Origin: Chlamydiota bacterium
Lineage (GTDB): Bacteria; Auribacterota; Tritonobacteria; UBA1439
Direction: 5' to 3'
NCBI GenBank assembly: GCA_012729785.1
Contig: JAAYCL010000020.1
Span: forward strand, 1 to 64,000
DNA: 64,000 bases
The translations under genes and the position numbers were made by a program. Under the pieces are notes generated by a model that was given only the letters and a program-made list of their open reading frames with translations, was not told the origin of the DNA and ran no database searches. Below are positions 43,375-52,175 of the stretch, piece after piece. Numbering within the stretch: the first letter of the stretch is position 1; each line of letters begins with the position of its first letter.

Positions 43375-44244
43375 GTGAGCGCGCCGCCGGGGCGAAACGC
43401 CCTGTATGCGGCGGTCTTCGCCGGTTGCGCGGCCGCGTCGCTTGGCCTCGCCGCCCGCCCCGCGCGCGCCGGCGGCCTGACCGGCGCGCTCGCCGCCGAC
43501 AAGAGCCGCGTCGCGGAGGGGGGGATCGTCCGCCTTGTTTTGACCGTTTCCGGCCCGGCCTCTTCGCCCGCGATCCGCCTGCTGCAGCCGCTTTTCCCGC
43601 CGACGGAAAGATTCGAGCTCCTCTCGACCGGGCAGCGCAACGAGATCTCGATCGGGAAGGACGGAGAGACATTCTCGGCGGCGTTTCTCTACACGCTCCG
43701 CGCGCGGGAAGCGGGGGAGGAGAGGATCCCGGCGTTCGAGGTGCGGGAGAAGGTCGGGGACGGCGAACAGGGCGAGAAGGGCGGGGAGGAGAGAGACACG
43801 CTCCTCCTGACCGTGGAGGGCATCACGCTTGTCGTCGAGCCCCCGGGGAGGGGCGTCTATCGCGCGGGGATCGTCGTCGCCGCAGTCGCCGGCCTCTCCG
43901 CGGCCGCCCTCGCCGCCTCCTGTCTTGCCCGCCGCCGGAGGCCGCTCTCCGCCGCGCCGCCGCCCCCTCGCGGCGGATGCGCGCTCGCGGCCCTCGCCGC
44001 GATGGAGGATGCGCGCCCGCTGTTGGGCGCGGGGGATCGGGGCGCGTACGCCGGCGCGATACACCCCGCCCTCGCGGAGTGCGCGGCGCGGGAGGGGGAC
44101 GAGGAGCTCGCGGCGCTCGCCGGTTCGCTCGCGGCGCTCCGGGAGCGCGTCCGGTACGCCAAAGACGAGGAGGCGGAGCGCGAAATCCGCGACGGCGTGC
44201 GCAGGGCCGAGCAGATCCTCAAGCGCAAGCTCCGGGACGCCTGA
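43375..44244 (+). CDS. BatD-like exported/membrane protein (N-terminal-domain type)
   Basis: The 289-residue protein has a signal peptide (about 1-31) and one Ig-like beta domain resembling the first domain of BatD (DKSRVAEGGIVRLVLTVSG, then a FSAAFLYTLRAREAGEERIPAFEV pattern of strands). A membrane segment (about 160-180) and a cytoplasmic helical tail follow. It starts at a GTG after GGGCGGGGGTGAAC. It precedes moxR, and its domain plan recurs in the gene at 47704 and in full BatD at 52176, so this locus carries three BatD-related proteins. No specific function is known. Confidence 0.7.
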   Translation: MSAPPGRNALYAAVFAGCAAASLGLAARPARAGGLTGALAADKSRVAEGGIVRLVLTVSGPASSPAIRLLQPLFPPTERFELLSTGQRNEISIGKDGETFSAAFLYTLRAREAGEERIPAFEVREKVGDGEQGEKGGEERDTLLLTVEGITLVVEPPGRGVYRAGIVVAAVAGLSAAALAASCLARRRRPLSAAPPPPRGGCALAALAAMEDARPLLGAGDRGAYAGAIHPALAECAAREGDEELAALAGSLAALRERVRYAKDEEAEREIRDGVRRAEQILKRKLRDA

Positions 44245-44460
44245 GCGGGAGGGAGACGTCGCGGGGGATGGGGCGGAACGGCGTCACGCGGCAGGAACGA
44301 AGCCGCGCCCGCCGTCCGCGAGGCGATGCCGTTTTGGAAGAGGCGGAGGCGGGGAATCCGGCGGGTCGCCGCCGCGGATCGGCGCGGCTGGAACGCGGGA
44401 TCGGTGTCGTTTGATTCGCGGAGCGCAGCGGCACACGGGAGGTTGAGAGGGGGGATCGCG

Positions 44461-45450
<990 letters not shown>

Positions 45451-45522
45451 CGGCCCTCCGGCCCTCACCCCCCCGCCCCGGGTCCGCAAGACGGCGGTGC
45501 GGGGTTCGATAGGCGGGAACGA

Positions 45523-46404
45523 ATGCTCCCGAGAGAGATACTGAAAAAGGTCCGGCGCATCCAGATCTTCACGACCCGGATGGTCCAGGACGTCTTCGCG
45601 GGCGAGTACCAGAGCGTCTTCAAGGGGCGCGGGATGGAGTTCGAGGAGGTCCGCGAGTACCACCCCGGGGACGACGTGCGGAGCATCGACTGGAACGTCA
45701 CCGCGCGCACCGGGCACCCGCACGTGAAGGTGTTCAGGGAGGAACGCGAGCTCACCGTGATGTTGCTCGCGGACGTCAGCGCCTCGGGGACGTTCGGCAG
45801 CGTCCGGCAGCGCAAGGAGGAGCTGATCGCCGAATTCTCCGCCGTGCTCGCCTTCGCCGCGATCAACAACAACGACCGGGTCGGGCTGATCTTGTTCAGC
45901 GACCGGATCGAGAAGTACCTCCCCCCGAAGAAGGGGGTCACGCACGTCCTGCGCGTCATCAGGGAGCTGCTCTACCAGTCCCCGCGGGGGAGGGGGACCG
46001 ACATCGGCGCGGCGCTCGAGTTCTTGAGCAGGGTGGCCACGCGGAGGACCGTCTCGTTCCTCGTCTCGGACTTCCTCGCCTCCGGCTACGAGCGGGCGCT
46101 CTCGATCGCCGCCAGGCGGCACGATCTGATCGCGGTAGAGGTCGTCGACCCACGGGAGCGGGCGCTCCCGGACGCGGGGATCATCGAGTTCGAGGATCCG
46201 GAGACCGGGGCCGCCGTCGCGGCCGACACCGGCGACCGGAGGGTGCGCGAGGCGTTCGAGCGGATCGCGGCCCGGCAGGCGGAGATGCGCAACGACTTCC
46301 TCGCCTCGCGCGGCGTCGACCGGATCCGCGTGGAGACCGCGCGGCCGTACGCGGGGGAGCTCCTGAAGTTCTTCAGGGCGCGCGAGCACAGAATGGCGAT
46401 CTGA
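45523..46404 (+). CDS. DUF58 (von Willebrand A-like) protein of the Bat operon
   Basis: The 293-residue soluble protein has GEYQSVFKGRGMEFEEVREY and PGDDVRSIDWNVTART, the DUF58 signature. It ends in a vWA-like fold with a DVSAS metal site (in LLADVSASG) and the DFLASGYERAL region. DUF58 proteins are the usual direct partner of MoxR and are found between moxR and batA in Bat operons. It is cytoplasmic, with no signal or membrane segment. It lies 72 bases after moxR. Confidence 0.92.
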   Translation: MLPREILKKVRRIQIFTTRMVQDVFAGEYQSVFKGRGMEFEEVREYHPGDDVRSIDWNVTARTGHPHVKVFREERELTVMLLADVSASGTFGSVRQRKEELIAEFSAVLAFAAINNNDRVGLILFSDRIEKYLPPKKGVTHVLRVIRELLYQSPRGRGTDIGAALEFLSRVATRRTVSFLVSDFLASGYERALSIAARRHDLIAVEVVDPRERALPDAGIIEFEDPETGAAVAADTGDRRVREAFERIAARQAEMRNDFLASRGVDRIRVETARPYAGELLKFFRAREHRMAI

Positions 46405-46478
46405 ACCCCGGGGCGGGCGTTCCGTTCCCGGGCGGTGAAAACGGCGGCGCGCGAGAGGCGCCGTGAAAGGAGAGGACG

Positions 46479-47594
46479 ATGAGGGGGGCGATGACGGTGT
46501 GCGTGGCGGCGGGGATCTGCCTTTGCGGATGCGCCGCCCCGGCGGGCAGGGCGGATGCCCCGGGGGGGACGGCCTCTGCGGCCGCGCCGGCGGGCGCGTC
46601 GGGCGAGGTGCTCGCGAGGGTCGGCGGCACGGTGATCACGGACAGGGACCTCGACGAGAAGATCGCCTCGATGCCGGCCAGGGTCGCGGGGCGTTTCCGC
46701 ACCCCCGTGGGGAAGAGAAACCTGCTCTCCACGATGGTGGAGCTGGAGATCATCTCCCGCGAGGCGGCCGCGAAGGGGCTCGACAGGGACCAGGAGACGC
46801 TCGCGCGCATCGAGGACGCCCGGAAGCGGATCGTGGCGGAGAAGCTGCGCGAACAGGTGCTCGAATCCGTGGAGGTGGACCGGGACGAGATCCTCAAGGA
46901 GTACGAAAAGGATGCGGACCGCTACAAGACCCAGAAGCAGGTCAGGGTGAGCCAGATCCTCTTCACATGGGACGCGGCCGCCCCCCCGAAGACGATCGAT
47001 GCGGTGAAGCAGGATGCGGCGAAGATCCTCGAGCGCGCGAGGAAGGGCGAGGAGTTCGCCGAGCTCGCCCGCAACTACTCGCTCGACCGGGCGAGCGCCT
47101 CGAAGGGCGGCGACATCGGCTACGCCACGCGGCGATCCCTGACCTCGGAGGCGTACGCCGCCGCGATGGCGATGGAGAAGGAGGGCGAGCTCAGCGGGTT
47201 GATCGAGGGGAAGGACGAGCTGCGCATCCTCAAGGCGACCGAAATCGTCCCCGAGAGGAAAAAACCGTTCGAGGAGATGAGCGCCTGGCTCGAGCGCACC
47301 GTGCGGAGCAGGAAACAGCGCGAGGCCTGGAGCGCCTACCTGGCCGAATTGAAGAACAGGGAAGGCGTCGAGATCTACGAGGAGAAGCTCGGCGCGGCCG
47401 AGGGGACGGCGGAGAGCGGCCCCCCCGCCCTCAGGCGGCCGAGACGCCCCCGGCCGGAGGAGGGGCCGCAGGGCGCGGTTAAAATCAACCTCGGGGGGCC
47501 GAGCAGTTCGACAGGGGCCTCCGGCTGGGTGCAGCCCGACAAAGGGAAGGAGCAGGCGCCTCCCGCATCGGCCCCGTCTTCCGGGGCGATGTAG
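46479..47594 (+). CDS. Lipoprotein peptidyl-prolyl isomerase (SurA/PrsA-like)
   Basis: The 371-residue protein has a lipoprotein signal with lipobox LCGC (Cys18), a SurA-N-like helical region (about 42-130), and one parvulin rotamase domain (about 145-250: KQVRVSQILFTW, SKGGDIGYATRRSL, MEKEGELSGLI). A proline-rich, probably disordered tail follows. It should be an envelope-anchored folding factor. Its place between the DUF58 gene and a BatD-like gene is unusual, as this family is not a standard member of the Bat operon. A strong hairpin follows its stop. The second such chaperone of the window is at 8640. Confidence 0.85.
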   Translation: MRGAMTVCVAAGICLCGCAAPAGRADAPGGTASAAAPAGASGEVLARVGGTVITDRDLDEKIASMPARVAGRFRTPVGKRNLLSTMVELEIISREAAAKGLDRDQETLARIEDARKRIVAEKLREQVLESVEVDRDEILKEYEKDADRYKTQKQVRVSQILFTWDAAAPPKTIDAVKQDAAKILERARKGEEFAELARNYSLDRASASKGGDIGYATRRSLTSEAYAAAMAMEKEGELSGLIEGKDELRILKATEIVPERKKPFEEMSAWLERTVRSRKQREAWSAYLAELKNREGVEIYEEKLGAAEGTAESGPPALRRPRRPRPEEGPQGAVKINLGGPSSSTGASGWVQPDKGKEQAPPASAPSSGAM

Positions 47595-47620
47595 GGCACC
47601 CGTCTCCTCAGGGCGTCCTC

Positions 47621-47654
47621 CCTTCCCCCTCCCCCCGCGGGGGGAGGGGGAGGG
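47621..47654. repeat. Long G/C palindrome between the PPIase and BatD-like genes
   Basis: A 26-base perfect palindrome (C5-T-C6-GC-G6-A-G5) extends with one wobble pair to 34 bases. It is followed by only three T, so it may be a weak terminator or a processing/attenuation hairpin inside the operon. It is one of the strongest secondary structures in the window. Confidence 0.6.
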
Positions 47655-47703
47655 TTTCCCCCGATGCGGTTCCCGCGGACTCGGGGAAAAGGGTAACGAC
47701 ACG

Positions 47704-48684
47704 GTGACGACGAGAACCGGCTGCGTCCTTCTGTGCAGTGCGCCGCTCCTGGCGGGCTCCGTCGCGCGCGGCGCAGAGGCGCCGGCGTGGCGTCCGGAAG
47801 GGGTGCGCGTCACCGCGTCGGCCGCCCCCACGAGGGTGACGGTCGGCGACCCGGTGCGGTACGCCTTCTCCGTCTCCGCCCCCGAGGGGCTCGAGATCGA
47901 TCTCCCGCCCGTCGCCGCGCGGGCGGGGGATTTCAGCGTGCGGGAGACGGGACGCGCGGTTCGCCGCGACCCGAAGGAGAAGCGCGAAGAGGTCGCGGCC
48001 GTCTACGACCTGCGCGTCTACGAAACCGGCGACAAGGAGATTCCGCCGTTCAGGGCGATCGTGCGGGACCGGGAGGGGAGGTCGGCGGAGATCGACGGCG
48101 GCGCCGTCGCGGTGACGGTGGAGAGCGTCCTCGACGCGGATTCGAAGGAGATACGGGATATCAAACCCCCGATCGCCCTGCGGCGGTTCCCCGCCCGGCT
48201 CGCGGCGATCCTCGCCGCCGGCGCGGGCGCCATCGCAGTCGCGGCCGCCTTGGTGTTGCGCCGCCGCCGGCGGCGGGAGGCCGCGCCCGCCGTTGCGCCG
48301 CGCCCGCCGCACGAGATAGCCCGGGAGGAACTCCGGCGGCTTCGGGCGATGCATCTGCCCGAAGCGGGACGCGTGGCGGAGTGCTATGTCCGGCTCTCGG
48401 GAATCGCCCGGCGCTACATCGAGGCGCGGTTCGGCCTGCGGGCGCCCGACAGGACCACCGAGGAGTTTCTCGCCGAGGCGGGCAGGGGGGGCGTTCTGGA
48501 TGCCCGGGCGCGGGTGCTCATCGGCGATTTTCTCGAGCGGTGCGATCTGGTGAAGTTCGCGCGCTACGGCCCCACCGCCGGGGAGGTGGACGGGGCGTTC
48601 GATGCGGCGGAGCGATTCGTGGAGGAGACGGCGCGGGAACGCGAGACGGGAGAGGTGCGAGGGGAGACGGGAGGAGTGGCCTGA
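47704..48684 (+). CDS. BatD-like / DUF4381-like membrane protein
   Basis: The 326-residue protein has a signal peptide (about 1-24), an Ig-like domain (TRVTVGDPVRYAFSVSAP, YDLRVYETGDKEIPPF), a membrane segment (about 161-181), and a cytoplasmic helical domain with ARRYIEARFGLRAPDRTTEEFL. The last region resembles DUF4381-type proteins found between DUF58 and batA genes. It begins at a GTG and its stop overlaps the batA ATG, so translation is coupled. Its function within the Bat complex is not known. Confidence 0.78.
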   Translation: MTTRTGCVLLCSAPLLAGSVARGAEAPAWRPEGVRVTASAAPTRVTVGDPVRYAFSVSAPEGLEIDLPPVAARAGDFSVRETGRAVRRDPKEKREEVAAVYDLRVYETGDKEIPPFRAIVRDREGRSAEIDGGAVAVTVESVLDADSKEIRDIKPPIALRRFPARLAAILAAGAGAIAVAAALVLRRRRRREAAPAVAPRPPHEIAREELRRLRAMHLPEAGRVAECYVRLSGIARRYIEARFGLRAPDRTTEEFLAEAGRGGVLDARARVLIGDFLERCDLVKFARYGPTAGEVDGAFDAAERFVEETARERETGEVRGETGGVA

Positions 48685-49679
48685 TGCGCTTCCAGAGTCC
48701 GCTGCTCCTCCTGCTGCTGCTCGCGATCCCGCCGGCCGCCTGGCTCCGGCTGCGCCGGCGCCCGCCCGCGGTGAACTTCCCCGCCTTCAACGCGCTCCGG
48801 GAGGCGTTGCCGGCGGGAAGGATCCGCCTCTCCCGCCTCCCGCTCATCCTCAGGTGCCTGGCGGCCGCCTGCATCGTCCTCGCCCTGGCGCGGCCGGTGC
48901 AGGGGGTCGGGCGCGCAAGGGTCTTCGCCGAGGGGATCGACATCGTGCTGGCGCTGGATCTGTCCAGCAGCATGGACGCCCGCGACATGACCGGCGATTT
49001 GCGGGTGAACCGGCTCGACGCGGTGAAGGAGGTGGTGAAGCAGTTCATCCCGGCGCGGCGCAACGACCGGATCGGGATCGTCGCCTTCGCGCGATACGCC
49101 TACACCATGTCCCCGCTCACGCTCGACCACGACCTGCTCCTGGAGATCGTCGACCGGCTGAAGATCGTCCCGCGCGGGGGGGAGGAGGACCGGACCGCGA
49201 TCGGCTCCGCCATCATCGCCGCCGTCGCGCGACTGAAGGATTCGGAGGCGAAATCCAAGGTCGTCATCCTCCTGACCGACGGGGTGAACAACATCGGCGA
49301 GATCGGCCCCGAGAGCGCGGCGGAGATCGCCAAGAGCCTAAAGATAAAAATCTACACCATCGGCGCGGGCACGAAGGGGCTCGCCCCCTACCCGGTCTCG
49401 GTGATGGGGCGGGTCGTCTTCGAACGCGCCCCGACCGACATCGACGAGGAGACGTTGCGCATGATCGCGCGGACGACCGGCGGGCAGTACCACCGGGCGC
49501 AGGACGAAGAGGCGCTCCGGCGGATCTACGACCGGATCAACGCGATGGAGAAGGTTCAGATCGAAGAGGACCGTTTCTCCGAGCATCGCGAACTGTTCCC
49601 GTTCCTCCTGATCCCGGCGTTCGTCCTCCTCTTCGCGGAGGCGGCGGCAGGCGCGACGGTGTTGCGGAGGCTGCCCTGA
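48684..49679 (+). CDS. batA: BatA, von Willebrand A membrane protein
   Basis: The 331-residue protein has two N-terminal membrane segments (about 6-22 and 54-70), a vWA domain with a complete metal-ion-dependent adhesion site (Asp92-Ser94-Ser96 in DLSSSMDA, LTDGVNN), and a C-terminal membrane segment. These are the features of BatA in Bacteroides-type aerotolerance operons. The vWA domain faces the periplasm in the usual model and works with BatB. The start lies in an overlap with the preceding stop, and batB follows at once. Confidence 0.92.
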   Translation: MRFQSPLLLLLLLAIPPAAWLRLRRRPPAVNFPAFNALREALPAGRIRLSRLPLILRCLAAACIVLALARPVQGVGRARVFAEGIDIVLALDLSSSMDARDMTGDLRVNRLDAVKEVVKQFIPARRNDRIGIVAFARYAYTMSPLTLDHDLLLEIVDRLKIVPRGGEEDRTAIGSAIIAAVARLKDSEAKSKVVILLTDGVNNIGEIGPESAAEIAKSLKIKIYTIGAGTKGLAPYPVSVMGRVVFERAPTDIDEETLRMIARTTGGQYHRAQDEEALRRIYDRINAMEKVQIEEDRFSEHRELFPFLLIPAFVLLFAEAAAGATVLRRLP

Positions 49680-49685
49680 TATGCA

Positions 49686-50726
49686 GTGGGGAAACGCGTC
49701 GTTCCTGCATCTGCTCTGCTGGTGGCGGCCTTCGCCCTGTTCCTGAAATGGGCCGCGGGTCGTCGGCGCAGGGCGCTGGAGAGATTCGCCGAGCCGGCGC
49801 TCGCCCCCGCCCTCGTCATCGGCCTGAGCGGCCGGCGGCGCAAGGCGCGGGCGCTCCTTTTGACGGCCGCCCTCGCCCTCATCGCGGTCTCCCTCGCCCA
49901 GCCCAAGTGGGGCTACCATTGGCGGCGGGTGACGCGGGAGGGGATCGATATCGTCATCGCCATGGACACCTCCAAGAGCATGCTCGCCGCGGACGTGAAG
50001 CCGGACCGCCTCACCCGGGCCAGGATGGAGGTGAGCGAGCTGTTGGACCGCCTGCGGGGGGACCGGGTGGCGCTCGTCGTCTTCGCGGGGACGGCCTACA
50101 CCCTCTGCCCGCCGACGCTCGACTACGCGGCGCTCCAGATGTTCCTCAAGGCGGTGCGGGTGGGGGTCGTTCCGCTCGGCGGCACGGATATCGGGGGCGC
50201 CATCGGGCAGGCGATCCGCATCTTCGAGGAGGGCGAGCGCGAGCACCGCGCGCTCATCCTCCTCTCAGACGGGGAGGATCTGCGGGAAGGGACCGAGGCC
50301 GCGGCGAAGAGGGCGAAGGAGCTCGGCGTGAAGATCTTCTCGGTGGGGATCGGGAGCCCGTCGGGCGAGCTGATCCCTGTCGAGGACGACGCGGGGGGCA
50401 CAAGCCACCTCAAGGACCGCGAGGGGCGGGTCGTGCAGACGAAGCTGGACGAGCGCACGCTCCAGCAGGCGGCCTTGTTGACGGGGGGCGCCTACGTCTA
50501 TCCCTCCGGCGGAACCTTCGGCCTCGTGACACTGTACGAGCAGGAGATCGCCGAGATGGAGAAGAAGGAGCTCGTGGAACGGCAGCGGAGGGTGTACGTC
50601 AACCGGTTCCAATGGCCGCTCGCCGCGGCGTTCGTCCTCCTCTGCGTGGAGACGGCGATAAGCGAGCGGATGGGCCGCAGGAAACGGGGGCCCGCCCGGG
50701 CGGGAGTCGGGGGGCGCGGCGCATGA
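49686..50726 (+). CDS. batB: BatB, von Willebrand A membrane protein, with an apparent 5' frameshift
   Basis: The vWA domain is intact (Asp94-Ser96-Ser98 in DTSKSML, LSDGEDLREG), with a preceding membrane segment (about 55-70) and one at the C-terminus. The problem is the start. The ATG at 49681 has GGAGG ten bases upstream and encodes MQWGNASFLHLL, a normal BatB beginning, but runs to a stop at once. The downstream frame is open only from a poorly placed GTG at 49686. One missing base near 49715 (a CTC-CTG run) would join them into a typical N-terminal membrane helix. This is either a sequencing/assembly error or a recent mutation. The stop overlaps batC by ATGA. Confidence 0.85.
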   Translation: MGKRVVPASALLVAAFALFLKWAAGRRRRALERFAEPALAPALVIGLSGRRRKARALLLTAALALIAVSLAQPKWGYHWRRVTREGIDIVIAMDTSKSMLAADVKPDRLTRARMEVSELLDRLRGDRVALVVFAGTAYTLCPPTLDYAALQMFLKAVRVGVVPLGGTDIGGAIGQAIRIFEEGEREHRALILLSDGEDLREGTEAAAKRAKELGVKIFSVGIGSPSGELIPVEDDAGGTSHLKDREGRVVQTKLDERTLQQAALLTGGAYVYPSGGTFGLVTLYEQEIAEMEKKELVERQRRVYVNRFQWPLAAAFVLLCVETAISERMGRRKRGPARAGVGGRGA

Positions 50727-51382
50727 GCGGATTCGGCGCGTGGAGGAGGATCGGGGCGGGCGTCGCCGCGGCGGCCCTCTCCGTCTCCTCTCTCGGCCTC
50801 TCGTATCCCGCCGCGCGGAAAGCCGTGCGGGGCGACGAGGCGTACCGGAGGGGCGACTACGGGGAGGCGCTGCAGCGCTACTCGGAGGCGCTGGCGGAGG
50901 CGCCCGAGGAGCCGCGGCTCTTCTTCAACATCGGCGACGTCCTCTACCGCCAGGGGGGCTACCCCGAGGCCGTGAAGTTGTTCCAGAGGGCCGCGGTGAC
51001 GGGCGATTCGCGGCTCCGCGCGAAGTCGTGGTACAACATCGGCAACGCGCACTACCGCTCCGCCGCGCGGGAAGGCGCGCCGGAGGCGGCGGGGCAGGCC
51101 GGCGACATGGAGGCGCTGAAGCGGTCGGCCGCCTCCTACATCAGGGCGCTCGAGTGCGCCCCCGACGACCTGGACGCGAAGTACAACCTCGAGTTCGTCC
51201 AGCGAGAGATCCGGAAACTGGAACAGCAGCAGCAAAAGCAGAAAAACAAGGAGGAGGAGAAGGAAAAGGAGAAGGAGAAGGACAAGCGGCAGGAACAACA
51301 AGACAAGGATGATAAAGACAAAGAGGACGAGCAGGACAAGCCGCCCCAGTTCACCTATCGCCCTGCGCCGGACGAGGAGTGA
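50723..51382 (+). CDS. batC: BatC-like TPR protein
   Basis: The 219-residue protein has a signal or anchor segment (about 10-28), at least two TPR units (DEAYRRGDYGEALQRYSEAL, FFNIGDVLYRQGGYPEAVKLF, and a third around SYIRALECAPDDLDAKYNLE), and a highly charged Gln/Glu/Lys tail with PPQFTYRP at the end. TPR plus charged tail is the BatC plan. The usual BatC terminal block ending in KDW/KNW is missing here but is found at the end of the next gene. Start and batB stop overlap (ATGA). Confidence 0.85.
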   Translation: MSGFGAWRRIGAGVAAAALSVSSLGLSYPAARKAVRGDEAYRRGDYGEALQRYSEALAEAPEEPRLFFNIGDVLYRQGGYPEAVKLFQRAAVTGDSRLRAKSWYNIGNAHYRSAAREGAPEAAGQAGDMEALKRSAASYIRALECAPDDLDAKYNLEFVQREIRKLEQQQQKQKNKEEEKEKEKEKDKRQEQQDKDDKDKEDEQDKPPQFTYRPAPDEE

Positions 51383-51384
51383 GT

Positions 51385-52110
51385 ATGCGATTGAACGCAG
51401 TGCCGAGTCGCGCAGTTATCGCTGCGGTACTGGTGTGTGCGGCATCTGTGACCCCGCGCGCCCATGCCGCCAAAAACGATGTGCCGTCGGGCGCCGGCCG
51501 GACCGAAGTGGATACAAAGGGCACGCCCATCTGGTGGCAGGGCATGCTACACAAGGACGGCGATGTCGATTGGTACCGCTTTGATTCAGAAGAGCCGGGG
51601 ATGCTCAATCTGGCGTTTGAAAAACCTGCAGGGAAGGAGTTCTTCTGTAGCCTTTTTTCGGAGGGCGATACCCGCACGCCTATTATTGCGGTGCCGCCCG
51701 GAGAGGTGGGGAAGAAGTTCAACGGATACACCGCTGTGAAACTGGGAAGGGGGACGTACTTCCTCAAGATCTGGGGATCGCCGGGCCATTTCTCCAAGAA
51801 GCAGGATGAGAAATATCAGTATGCGCTCACCGTGCCGATGGGGGGCGGCACGGGGGGCGGCGCCAACCAGCAGCAGCCTCAGCAGGAGCATGAAACCCCC
51901 CAGCCGCAGCAGGCGCAGCCGACCCCCCAGGTGACGCAGACCCCCCAGGCGCGACAGGAAGGACAGCCGGTCCCAAAGGCAGGTGGAGAACTGACGGAGG
52001 ATCAGGCAAGGGCGCTGATCGAGGCGCTCGAGCGGGAGGAGCGCGACCCCACGCACCTGCTCCAGATCGAGGGCGCCCCCGCAGAGACGCACGCGGACAA
52101 GGATTGGTGA
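51385..52110 (+). CDS. Exported PPC-like domain protein with a BatC-type tail
   Basis: The 241-residue protein has a signal peptide (1-28, ending PRAHA) and a beta-sandwich resembling the bacterial pre-peptidase C-terminal (PPC) domain at about 45-150 (GMLHKDGDVDWYRFD, YFLKIWGSP, KYQYALTV). A Gln/Pro-rich linker follows. The last 35 residues (LTEDQARALIEALEREERD ... HADKDW) look like the conserved C-terminal end of BatC. The codon use is visibly less GC-rich than the flanking Bat genes. It starts two bases after the batC stop. A foreign domain inserted into batC that separated it from its tail would explain all this. Confidence 0.72.
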   Translation: MRLNAVPSRAVIAAVLVCAASVTPRAHAAKNDVPSGAGRTEVDTKGTPIWWQGMLHKDGDVDWYRFDSEEPGMLNLAFEKPAGKEFFCSLFSEGDTRTPIIAVPPGEVGKKFNGYTAVKLGRGTYFLKIWGSPGHFSKKQDEKYQYALTVPMGGGTGGGANQQQPQQEHETPQPQQAQPTPQVTQTPQARQEGQPVPKAGGELTEDQARALIEALEREERDPTHLLQIEGAPAETHADKDW

Positions 52111-52160
52111 CGGTCGCGGTTCCCGGCATCTCGTTGCTGGTTTCCGCGGGGAGCGGAGGA

Positions 52161-52166
52161 TATACT
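52161..52166 (+). promoter_or_regulatory. Possible internal -10 before batD
   Basis: TATACT ends nine bases before the batD ATG, giving a leader of about three bases. It would make batD independently and almost leaderlessly transcribed, just downstream of the inserted gene. A GGAGG further upstream (about 16 bases from the ATG) is too distant to be a normal ribosome site. The -35 is unclear. Confidence 0.4.
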
Positions 52167-52175
52167 TACGCCGGT

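Noticed and set aside
44326-44460. In-frame N-terminal extension of MoxR
   Set aside because: The extra residues are Arg-rich and unlike MoxR, while ATG 44461 has a good ribosome site.
51236-51345. GAG/AAG-rich tract in batC as a simple repeat
   Set aside because: It encodes the normal charged tail of a BatC-type protein and the unit is irregular.
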